A stretch of 14,282 nucleotides of DNA. Source: Clostridiaceae bacterium (GTDB taxonomy: Bacteria; Bacillota; Clostridia; Saccharofermentanales; UBA5734). A program made the position numbers and the translations under genes. This document shows, one piece after another, positions 8,822-14,282 of the stretch; the first letter of the stretch is position 1, and each line of letters opens with the position of its first letter. The notes under the pieces are model-generated. The model worked only from the letters and a program-made list of their open reading frames with translations, was not told where the DNA came from and did no database searches. The DNA lies in assembly GCA_012522285.1 (NCBI GenBank), contig JAAYKS010000350.1, forward strand, positions 1 to 14,282. The letters run 5' to 3'.

Positions 8822-9997
8822 TCAGGCTTGTCTCCTTTTCATAAAAGCGGCCAGACGAGACATCGCGGTCATGATGTTTTCCATCGACGCCGCATAGCTG
8901 ATGCGCACATACCCTTCGCCCGCCGCACCGAACGCGCTGCCCGGTACGATTGCGACTTTTTCGTCATACAAAAAACGTTCGCAAAACGTCGCCGAGTCCA
9001 TGCCGGACGGCGTGATGTCGGGGAACACATAAAACGCACCGAGCGGTTCAAAACAATCCAGGCCTGCCTTCTGAACCCCGTCCAGAACAATGCGGCGCCG
9101 ACGGTCGTATTCCGCCGCCATCTGAAGCACCGGTTCGTCACAGTTCTCGAGCGCTTCAATCGCCGCGTGTTGCGCCGTAGTCGGCGCGCACATGATGGCG
9201 TATTGGTGGATCTTGTTCATCGCCATCAGCCAGACGGAAGGCCCCACAGCGTATCCGATGCGCCATCCGGTCATCGCAAACGCCTTGGAAAATCCTCCGA
9301 TGATGATCGTGCGGTCCCGCATGGACGGAAACGAAGCGATGGAGCAATGCACGGCAGGGGCGTAGGTCAGTTCCGCATACAGTTCGTCGCTCACCACCAC
9401 GATGTCGTGCTGTTCGAAAAAGCGGACCAGCGGGAGCAAATCTTCGCGGGTCATCACGGCCCCGGTCGGATTGTTGGGGTATCCCATGATGATCATTTTG
9501 GTCCTGGGGCTGATCACGGCCTCCAGCTGCTCGACACGGAGTTTGAAATCGTCCTCCCGCTTGCAGTCGATGATCACAGGCACCCCGCCGGCCAACCGCA
9601 CACAAGCCTCATAGGATACAAAGCTGGGCTGCGGGACGATCACCTCGTCCCCGGGGTTCACCAGTGCGCGGATCGCCAGGTCGATCGCCTCGCTGCCGCC
9701 GACCGTCACGACGGTTTCGTCGCGCGGGTCGTAATGGAGGCCGTATTTTCGTTGGCTGTATCTGCAGATGCTCTCCCGGAGCGCCATCAACCCCTGGTTG
9801 GAGGAGTAGGGGGTCTCTCCGTTCTTGAGGGAATCAATGCCGGCGTCCACAATCTGCCAGGGTGTCACAAAATCCGGTTCGCCGATGGACAGAGAAATCA
9901 CACTGCCCTTCATCTCGTTGGCCAGATCAAAAAAACGGCGGATACCGGACGGTGGGGTCGATCGGACGATCCCGGACAGCAGGTCCTCATGTCTCAT
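8822..9997 (-). CDS. PLP-dependent class I/II aminotransferase (AspC/PatA-like)
   Basis: A 391-residue fold-type I enzyme using pyridoxal phosphate. Visible residues: PNNPTG (174-179), D204 in SDELY, the PLP-binding lysine K238 in GGFSKAFAMTGWRIGY, and R365 (YVRISYA), which binds the substrate carboxylate. The family moves amino groups between amino acids and 2-oxo acids; aspartate, aromatic amino acids and N-acetyl-diaminopimelate precursors are all possible substrates and the sequence alone does not decide. The gene overlaps the Lrp/AsnC regulator by four bases (ATGA), a pairing common in Bacillota, and has GGGAGG ten bases upstream. It abuts prfB, so the three genes probably form one operon. 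The regulator may sense an amino acid connected with this enzyme. Confidence 0.92.
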   Translation of the reverse strand: MRHEDLLSGIVRSTPPSGIRRFFDLANEMKGSVISLSIGEPDFVTPWQIVDAGIDSLKNGETPYSSNQGLMALRESICRYSQRKYGLHYDPRDETVVTVGGSEAIDLAIRALVNPGDEVIVPQPSFVSYEACVRLAGGVPVIIDCKREDDFKLRVEQLEAVISPRTKMIIMGYPNNPTGAVMTREDLLPLVRFFEQHDIVVVSDELYAELTYAPAVHCSIASFPSMRDRTIIIGGFSKAFAMTGWRIGYAVGPSVWLMAMNKIHQYAIMCAPTTAQHAAIEALENCDEPVLQMAAEYDRRRRIVLDGVQKAGLDCFEPLGAFYVFPDITPSGMDSATFCERFLYDEKVAIVPGSAFGAAGEGYVRISYAASMENIMTAMSRLAAFMKRRQA

Positions 9998-10482
9998 AAA
10001 ATGACGGCCTCCCGGTCGTCCGACGCACGGACTTCAAACACAGTGCCTTCGCGTTTGTACGTCTTCAGGATGAAATGTGTCTGTGTCGAGAGAACCGCTT
10101 CCACCGGCGCAATCCGCTCGGAAACGAACATCGCGACGTCCTTGAGGGTCTTCCCTTCCACGATCAGCATGAGGTCGTACCCACCGGACATCAAAAAGCA
10201 GTCTTTCACTTCCGGATATCGATAGATCTGCTGGGCGATCGCGTCGAATCCCCGCCCGATCTGCGGCGTCACACGCACTTCGATCAGCGCGGTAATGGCG
10301 TCTCGATCGGTTTTGTCCCAGTTGATGATCGAGGTGTACCCCAAAATCACATGATCCCGCTCCAGCCTCTGGATCGCGTCGGCAATCGCCGTCTCGTTCT
10401 CATGGAGCATGATGGCGATCTGGCTGGCTTCCAGCCGGGAATTTTTCAGCAACAACTCCAGAACCCGCTCGTCCAAAGACAT
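9994..10482 (-). CDS. Lrp/AsnC family transcriptional regulator
   Basis: A 162-residue DNA-binding protein. Residues about 3-50 form the winged helix-turn-helix (LDERVLELLLKNSRLEASQIA through IQRLERDHVILGYT in outline), and residues 60-145 are the RAM ligand-binding and oligomerisation domain, with the family hallmark SGGYDLMLIVEG at 99-110. Proteins of this family respond to amino acids and often control their own promoter and neighbouring transport or transamination genes. ATG 10482 has GGGAGGG upstream. It overlaps the aminotransferase and sits first in a three-gene unit with prfB. The natural ligand and targets are not shown by the sequence; autoregulation is likely from the family, and an inverted repeat overlaps its -35 box. 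Confidence 0.93.
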   Translation of the reverse strand: MSLDERVLELLLKNSRLEASQIAIMLHENETAIADAIQRLERDHVILGYTSIINWDKTDRDAITALIEVRVTPQIGRGFDAIAQQIYRYPEVKDCFLMSGGYDLMLIVEGKTLKDVAMFVSERIAPVEAVLSTQTHFILKTYKREGTVFEVRASDDREAVIL

Positions 10483-10512
10483 ACGTGACCCTCCCGCATT
10501 TATTGTGCATTG

Positions 10513-10541
10513 ATTTTAACAGCATTGGAGCGGGCTGTCAT
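10513..10541 (-). promoter_or_regulatory. Promoter of the regulator-aminotransferase-prfB unit
   Basis: ATGACA (10541-10536) and TAAAAT (10518-10513), each five of six to consensus, are 17 bases apart on the minus strand. The start should be near 10506, giving a leader of about 24 bases that carries the GGGAGGG of the regulator gene. The site lies in the 104-base gap after the membrane-protein gene. Confidence 0.75.
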
Positions 10542-10557
10542 CCAAAGAAGAAGCCCG
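10531..10557. repeat. Inverted repeat around the -35 of the Lrp/AsnC promoter
   Basis: CGGGCT (10531-10536) and AGCCCG (10552-10557) are inverted copies 15 bases apart and flank the proposed -35 hexamer. No T run follows on either strand and the loop is long, so this is a poor terminator. Its position suits an operator for autoregulation, but the match to a Lrp-type site is not established. Confidence 0.35.
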
Positions 10558-10586
10558 TAACACATAGGTTTCTGGTATGGATACAG

Positions 10587-11387
10587 TCAATCGGCGGATT
10601 CTTCCGATTCCTTCGCGGCCGTTCCGGGAAGGGTCTCCTGCTGCTTGAACACGATGAAATACAGCCCACCCATCAGACGGCCGTGCATCAAAGTCAAAGC
10701 GGCGGAAAAGAAACCGCCCAGTATCCCATCGACCCAGATGTCCGCGGGCAGAAACATCAGAAAGAGGTTGCGCAACATACCGATCAGAAACGTGACCAAC
10801 AGCAGGCAATTGAAAATGTAGAACCGGTGACCGCGCGTGTGCGCAAAGCTTCGGTTGACCGCCCACATCATTTTCATCGAGGTGCGCGACAGCAAAAGCG
10901 GCAGAAAATAGAGCGTCAGCGCGCCGGCGATGAGCAGAAACACAAGGATCAGCGTCGATGTCATGGCGGAAGACAAGAAGGATATGCCAAAAAACATGAA
11001 AAAGAAAGCCATCAACCGGGGCAGGCTTTTCAGATACTTGACCGCACCGGTCCGCACCGTGTCTCCTTCGTGTTCGGCGACATAGAAGGAGGCATAGGCA
11101 AACGCGAACAACAACAGAAACAGAGACGTGACCAGCTGCACACCCACCCAGATCAATGTGCCCTGCGAAATCGCAGGCATGCCGGTCTGTCCGGATGCCA
11201 GCCCCAGTCCGGAATAGGGAGAGGACATCAGAAATTTGTAGATCTCCGCAAGGTTTTCCGCGTCGCTCGGAAAAACACTGCGCAGGATGCTCATCGCATA
11301 GGCGCACAAAAACAAGACCCGAACCAAGGTCTGGCTTTGAAGCCGGTAAAACCGGAATGATTCTCGAACCAACGCTAGCGGACGCAT
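10587..11387 (-). CDS. Polytopic membrane protein of unknown function
   Basis: A 266-residue protein I cannot assign to a named function. About six hydrophobic segments are visible near residues 20-40, 78-103, 125-140, 143-166, 188-213 and 222-248. The first 18 residues are basic, and the end (after 250) is polar and acidic. The general look, with paired helices and short loops, resembles uncharacterised clostridial membrane proteins of DUF families such as DUF975, but this is only an impression. No catalytic or transport motif stands out. ATG 11387 has GGAGGAG just upstream. The gene lies 73 bases after the ferredoxin gene and may share its transcript. No clear terminator follows it. An overlapping frame (10516-11433) is arginine-rich and lacks these hydrophobic blocks, so it was not accepted. 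Confidence 0.75.
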   Translation of the reverse strand: MRPLALVRESFRFYRLQSQTLVRVLFLCAYAMSILRSVFPSDAENLAEIYKFLMSSPYSGLGLASGQTGMPAISQGTLIWVGVQLVTSLFLLLFAFAYASFYVAEHEGDTVRTGAVKYLKSLPRLMAFFFMFFGISFLSSAMTSTLILVFLLIAGALTLYFLPLLLSRTSMKMMWAVNRSFAHTRGHRFYIFNCLLLVTFLIGMLRNLFLMFLPADIWVDGILGGFFSAALTLMHGRLMGGLYFIVFKQQETLPGTAAKESEESAD

Positions 11388-11429
11388 CGCTCCTCCGATT
11401 CCGTTCTGTCCGTCCGGATGAAGATCGCG

Positions 11430-11460
11430 GCACCCGTCGGCGTGACGCCAGCCGGCGTGC
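11430..11460. other. GC-rich stem-loop just after the ferredoxin stop codon
   Basis: GCAC-CCG-GGCG can pair with CGCC-CGG-GTGC across a three-base loop, with small internal bulges. It begins immediately after the ferredoxin stop on the minus strand. No T run follows, so it is not a standard intrinsic terminator. It could protect the upstream message from 3' decay or reduce readthrough into the membrane-protein gene. Confidence 0.35.
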
Positions 11461-11832
11461 TCACCCCTCGGCTGCGCCGATCACCAAATCGCTGCAGATC
11501 TGTCCGCCGATGATGTGCTCTTCGACGACACGTTTCGCTTTTTCGGTATCCATACGGATGTAGGTTGTCTTCTCTCCGGAGGCGTCCACGACTTCGACAA
11601 TGGGCTCCAGACGGCACACGCCGATGCAACCGGTGGAGATCAGGGAGACGTCGGCAACCCCTTTGGCGGAAAGTGTATCACGGATTGCGTTGTGAACCGG
11701 CTTGGCGCCCGCCGCGATGCCGCAGGTTGCCATACCAACCAGCACGCGCATGCGATGCGCGCCTTCCGCACCGGTCTTCATTTCCACAATCGTATTGTCC
11801 CGGATGGTTTCGAGTTCGGCGATGGATTTCAT
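11461..11832 (-). CDS. Thioredoxin-fold [2Fe-2S] ferredoxin domain protein (NuoE/HydC-related)
   Basis: A 123-residue electron carrier of a family I recognise beside clostridial electron-bifurcating hydrogenases (NuoE-, NuoF- and HydA-like genes). Signatures are VGMATCGIAAGAKPV (32-46), STGCIGVCRLEPIVEV (66-81) and the C-terminal RVVEEHIIGG. Cysteines are C37, C69, C73 and C113. Classical NuoE-type domains use a Cys pair near the first position; here the residue a few places after C37 is Ala or Gly, so the fourth ligand is unclear, though C113 exists. The ATG at 11832 has GGAGG ten bases upstream and a strong promoter about 90 bases away. No hydrogenase or NuoF gene is nearby: the next gene is a membrane protein and the other side is divergent. 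Its redox partner cannot be told from the window. Confidence 0.88.
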   Translation of the reverse strand: MKSIAELETIRDNTIVEMKTGAEGAHRMRVLVGMATCGIAAGAKPVHNAIRDTLSAKGVADVSLISTGCIGVCRLEPIVEVVDASGEKTTYIRMDTEKAKRVVEEHIIGGQICSDLVIGAAEG

Positions 11833-11876
11833 GATGGCGCTACCTCCAGATGTTCTCTCTAGTATTCAGCGTTTCC

Positions 11877-11893
11877 CCGGCAGGATGTGCCGG
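11877..11893 (-). other. Leader hairpin before the ferredoxin gene
   Basis: CCGGCA and TGCCGG form a perfect six-base stem with a five-base loop inside the expected 80-base leader. No T run follows, so termination is unlikely; a stability element is possible. Confidence 0.35.
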
Positions 11894-11918
11894 AAGGCCC
11901 GCCCGAATGTCCTGGAGT

Positions 11919-11948
11919 ATTATAGCACTGGTGGTGAGGACGATTCAA
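11919..11948 (-). promoter_or_regulatory. Promoter of the ferredoxin gene
   Basis: TTGAAT (11948-11943) and a perfect TATAAT (11924-11919) lie 18 bases apart on the minus strand. TGC just before the -10 makes it an extended -10 promoter. Transcription should start near 11912. Confidence 0.8.
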
Positions 11949-11976
11949 TGATGTGCAAAGAAACAAAAAAAGCCTC

Positions 11977-12006
11977 TTGAATTCCTGAAAGACCGTGTGA
12001 TATGAT
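11977..12006 (+). promoter_or_regulatory. Promoter of the zinc-ribbon gene
   Basis: TTGAAT (11977-11982) and TATGAT (12001-12006) are 18 bases apart, with TGA giving an extended -10. An A-rich stretch (11961-11971) sits just upstream and could act as an UP element. The start should be near 12013, leaving a leader of about 114 bases. Its -35 hexamer and spacer match those of the divergent ferredoxin promoter, whose -35 is 28 bases away. Confidence 0.75.
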
Positions 12007-12053
12007 GGCACTCACGGATAGATTGTTGTCAGACCGCATCCATTGTCCATGAA

Positions 12054-12122
12054 GGGTATCCCCTGTAATGAACTGGAAAGCACCTGTCTTCAACCCAAAT
12101 CCGACATTTTTGGGAGGTACCC
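12054..12122 (+). promoter_or_regulatory. Candidate leader structure hiding the ribosome binding site
   Basis: In the leader of the zinc-ribbon gene GGGTATCCCC (12054-12063) can pair with GGGAGGTACCC (12112-12122), ten base pairs with one wobble and one bulge, covering the whole GGGAGG. A second, exclusive hairpin, CCCAAA (12094-12099) with TTTGGG (12109-12114), covers its first half. Two alternative folds at one binding site suggest translational control, for example a thermosensor or a ligand switch. Pairing was found by eye only; no known riboswitch class was recognised. Confidence 0.4.
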
Positions 12123-12126
12123 GTAC

Positions 12127-12306
12127 ATGCCAGACAAAATGATCGTTTGCAGGGATTGTGGAAACGAGTTCGCGTTCACCGAAGGCGAGCAGGCTTTCTA
12201 CAAAGAGAAGGGATTCGAAAATGATCCTGTTCGTTGCCCCGACTGCCGTCGTGCGCGCAAACAGGCCCGTCGCCAGGACAACGGTGGATACGACAACAGA
12301 TACTGA
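12127..12306 (+). CDS. Small zinc-ribbon protein with two CxxC motifs
   Basis: A 59-residue protein with CRDC (C8, C11) and CPDC (C37, C40), spaced to hold one zinc ion. The stretch NEFAFTEGEQAFYKEKGF (13-30) is typical of a family of short zinc-ribbon proteins of Bacillota (Pfam zinc-ribbon type, often named zinc-ribbon domain-containing protein). The tail is basic (RRARKQARR) and then glycine- and asparagine-rich, which would suit binding to RNA or DNA, but the function is unknown. ATG 12127 has GGGAGG eight to nine bases upstream. The frame is open upstream to ATG 12049 without a ribosome binding site; the extra residues do not resemble the family. A strong terminator closes the gene, so it is transcribed alone from its own promoter. 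Confidence 0.87.
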   Translation: MPDKMIVCRDCGNEFAFTEGEQAFYKEKGFENDPVRCPDCRRARKQARRQDNGGYDNRY

Positions 12307-12327
12307 TCCGTCCGACCTAGAACGACT

Positions 12328-12359
12328 GGAAGTCACCCGAAAGGGTGACTTCCTTTTTT
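12328..12359 (+). terminator. Intrinsic terminator after the zinc-ribbon gene
   Basis: An 11-base perfect stem GGAAGTCACCC / GGGTGACTTCC with a GAAA tetraloop is followed directly by six T residues. It separates the zinc-ribbon gene from the glutamine synthetase gene. Confidence 0.95.
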
Positions 12360-12386
12360 GTCCGGAATCGTATACCCTCAATAACG

Positions 12387-12392
12387 TATAAA
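12387..12392 (+). promoter_or_regulatory. Possible -10 box for the glutamine synthetase gene
   Basis: TATAAA is the only good -10-like hexamer in the 72 bases between the terminator and the next start. No convincing -35 sits 16-18 bases upstream, so the promoter is unproven. Because the terminator lies upstream, some promoter must exist here unless readthrough is substantial. No GlnR-type inverted repeat or other nitrogen-control site was seen in 12360-12431. Confidence 0.25.
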
Positions 12393-12431
12393 CAAGGTTT
12401 CCTACCGATCCAGACCCGAAAGGCGGCACCC

Positions 12432-14282
12432 ATGCACCAGGACATGTTTTCCATCCATCCGGACTTGCTGTATCACATCCCGGCCGGAGAACACGCGCCG
12501 GACCGGTTGCGCGAGACACTGGCGGCACGACCCGAAATCCGGTTTGTCTCCCTGGCGGGCATCGACCTCGCAGGCAACGACACCGACGAAAAAATACCGG
12601 TCGGTCTGTTTCTGGACGACATCGAGGGATATCTGAGCGGAGGCGTTCAAACCGACGGTTCCTCGGTGGTCCTGCCGGGCATCGCCACCTTACACAACGG
12701 AAAGGTCGATCTGGTCGCGGATCCGGACGTCACCTGGTTTGTCGACTACAACTATGAACACATCGATCCCGGCAGCGGCTTGCCGGTCGGCACGCTGCGC
12801 ATCCCCGCTTTTCTCAAACACGACGGCGCGCTGGTGTGTTCCCGTTCGCTGCTCATCCGCGCGGTTGCCACGTTCGACGATGAATTGCGCGCCCTGCTGT
12901 GTGCTCATCCCGATCTGTGCGCGCGCATGGGATTTGAGCCGGAAGACGTGCTGGATGTCACATTGACCGCGGCCACCGAACTGGAGTTCTGGGTCCGCAC
13001 GCCGGAAGAAAAAATCAGCAAGGAGAAACTCTCGGTTTCTCAGGGGCTGCAGGAACAATACTGGAAACGCACCAAAGGCGTGGTCCGCACTGCCCTTGAA
13101 CAATCGATCGAGCTATTGGAGCGATATGGACTGAAGCCAGAGATGGGGCACAAGGAAGTCGGCGGAGTCAAAGCACAGATCACAGGCACCGGCGATCTGG
13201 GACACATCATGGAGCAGCTGGAAATCGACTGGCGGTTCAGCTCCGCGCTGCAGGCCGGAGACAACGAGTTGTTCGCGCGGATCTTTATCAAGGAAGTTTT
13301 CCGCATGCACGGTCTGGAGGCCACCTTCATGGCCAAGCCGGTGGAAGGGGTCGCTGGCAGCGGCGAACACATCCACATCAACGCGATCGCCCGCCTGCGC
13401 AACGGACGCAAGGTCAATCTGTTTTCTCCCGAGGATTACAATCGCGACTATCTGAGCGAAATCGGCTGGGGCGCATTGATGGGATTCATGAAGCACTACG
13501 ATTCCATCAGTCCGTTCATCACGATCTCCAACGACGCGTTCAACCGGCTCCAGCCGGGATATGAAGCGCCGACTCACGCGGTCGCCTCGATCGGGGCAGA
13601 CCTGCAGTCCCCCTCGCGCAACCGCACGGTGCTGCTCGGCCTGATCCGCAGTCCGGAGTCTCCGATGTCCACCCGCTTTGAGGTGCGGTCACCCAACCCG
13701 CACACCAACGTCTACATCTGTCTGGCCGCGATTTATCCCTTCATGCTGGACGGCATCCGTTACGCAATCACGAGCGGAAGGGACGCCCACTCCCTGCAAA
13801 CCGAATTCTGCAAGAGCGAGGGCGAACCTGCCGACTATCTACAGCCGGACCGGATCTACCGGTCCGAGCTGGATGTGTTCGAACACTATGCGGATGACGA
13901 GCGAGATCGGCTCTTCGGCAAACCGCCAGCGACGGTCTACCAGACCACCCGCCGGCTGCTGGAACGGGAGGAAGGTCTGGATATCCTCTACCGCGGCGGT
14001 GTCTTTTCGGAAAGCATCATCCTCTCCTACACCCGTGCGATGCTCAACCTTTGGATCCGTGAGCTCCACGACCGGTTGCTGGAGGACAACCTTGAAAGGG
14101 TGCGTGCCTGCCGTCGGTACGAGTCCGGTTACGACTGTGACGAAGAGGCCTGGGACACGTTGAACGCCATCCGCACGTTACTGGCCAAGGACCGGCCGCC
14201 CACCACCTGCATGTTCACGAAAATCCGCCAGGCGATCATGCGGAAGGAACTGCACGCGGTGTCCGACCTCCAGCTCGAAATC
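12432..14282 (+). CDS. Atypical long glutamine synthetase, 3' end cut by window edge
   Basis: Probably joins ammonia and glutamate using ATP. The 617 visible codons have no stop; related clostridial proteins I recall are about 630 residues, so little is missing. The N-terminal beta-grasp part holds QTDGSS (73-78), like the classical DGSS motif, and DLVADPDV. Catalytic landmarks: TELEFW (182-187), GHKEVGGVKAQI (239-250), the ATP region KPVEGVAGSGEHIHIN (302-317), SPSRNR (393-398) and RFEVRSPNPHTNVY (415-428). No NLYxxP adenylylation loop was seen. Beyond about 445, roughly 170 residues are not part of the standard fold. The protein differs from both the short GlnA and the GSIII type (no GSIII N-terminus). 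ATG 12432 has AAAGG eight bases upstream. An alternative ATG at 12444 is less favoured. True substrate could be another amine, so the enzyme name is inferred. Confidence 0.88.
   Translation, partial: MHQDMFSIHPDLLYHIPAGEHAPDRLRETLAARPEIRFVSLAGIDLAGNDTDEKIPVGLFLDDIEGYLSGGVQTDGSSVVLPGIATLHNGKVDLVADPDVTWFVDYNYEHIDPGSGLPVGTLRIPAFLKHDGALVCSRSLLIRAVATFDDELRALLCAHPDLCARMGFEPEDVLDVTLTAATELEFWVRTPEEKISKEKLSVSQGLQEQYWKRTKGVVRTALEQSIELLERYGLKPEMGHKEVGGVKAQITGTGDLGHIMEQLEIDWRFSSALQAGDNELFARIFIKEVFRMHGLEATFMAKPVEGVAGSGEHIHINAIARLRNGRKVNLFSPEDYNRDYLSEIGWGALMGFMKHYDSISPFITISNDAFNRLQPGYEAPTHAVASIGADLQSPSRNRTVLLGLIRSPESPMSTRFEVRSPNPHTNVYICLAAIYPFMLDGIRYAITSGRDAHSLQTEFCKSEGEPADYLQPDRIYRSELDVFEHYADDERDRLFGKPPATVYQTTRRLLEREEGLDILYRGGVFSESIILSYTRAMLNLWIRELHDRLLEDNLERVRACRRYESGYDCDEEAWDTLNAIRTLLAKDRPPTTCMFTKIRQAIMRKELHAVSDLQLEI

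Noticed and set aside
8609..10225. A 538-codon plus-strand open frame antisense to prfB, the aminotransferase and part of the regulator gene
   Set aside because: It mirrors three well-supported minus-strand genes, has histidine-, arginine- and glutamine-rich composition without any domain, and has no ribosome binding site. It is a by-product of high GC and codon bias.
10531..10557. Intrinsic terminator after the membrane-protein gene
   Set aside because: The stem has six pairs with a 15-base loop and no T run, and it overlaps a good promoter.
10516..11433. A longer overlapping minus-strand frame (305 codons) at the membrane-protein locus
   Set aside because: It is arginine- and serine-rich with broken hydrophobic stretches, whereas the 266-residue frame has clean membrane segments and GGAGGAG before its ATG.
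11842..11918. CTCCAG near the ferredoxin promoter pairs with CTGGAG at the ribosome binding site, suggesting a switch
   Set aside because: The expected transcription start near 11912 leaves most of CTCCAG outside the RNA, so the pairing would not form.

Overview
The window looks like a chromosomal segment from a GC-rich member of the Bacillota, most likely a clostridial (anaerobic) lineage. GC is roughly in the high fifties of percent, judged by eye. The evidence is: strong GGAGG-type ribosome binding sites; a nadD-yqeK-rsfS-comEA gene order that matches the Bacillus/Clostridium arrangement; a [4Fe-4S]-type PurF with propeptide; a thioredoxin-fold [2Fe-2S] ferredoxin of the kind found near clostridial hydrogenases; a short Cys4 zinc-ribbon protein; and a long atypical glutamine synthetase that I recognise from Clostridia. 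The species cannot be named from the sequence. No phage, transposon, CRISPR array, tRNA or rRNA was seen.

Layout: everything from 1 to 11832 is on the minus strand and everything from 12127 to the end is on the plus strand. In minus-strand transcription order: a ferredoxin (11832-11461) and a membrane protein of unknown function (11387-10587); then an Lrp/AsnC regulator, a PLP aminotransferase and prfB (10482-7712), behind a clear promoter in the gap before the regulator; then a purine block purE-purF-purN-purD that runs with a 4-nt overlap into a fused nadD-yqeK gene, rsfS and a comEA-like gene (7557-1355); then thrS (1283 to beyond the left edge), which has its own near-consensus promoter. 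The plus strand carries a 59-residue zinc-ribbon gene with its own promoter, a leader that can fold over its ribosome binding site, and a textbook terminator, then the glutamine synthetase, cut by the right edge after 617 codons.

How the genes fit together: PurF, PurD, PurN and PurE cover four of the steps of IMP synthesis; purC, purL/Q/S, purM, purB and purH are absent from the window. NadD makes NAD precursors, and YqeK destroys Ap4A, a by-product of aminoacyl-tRNA synthetases. RsfS silences ribosomes in starvation. prfB and thrS serve translation. The region is therefore housekeeping nucleotide metabolism, NAD synthesis and translation, not an obvious accessory island.

The least ordinary points are: a NadD-YqeK fusion; a threonyl-tRNA synthetase with no N-terminal TGS domain and no room for a T-box leader; an RF2 gene without the usual programmed frameshift; the atypical glutamine synthetase; a ferredoxin away from any hydrogenase; and the possible translational switch in the leader of the zinc-ribbon gene.
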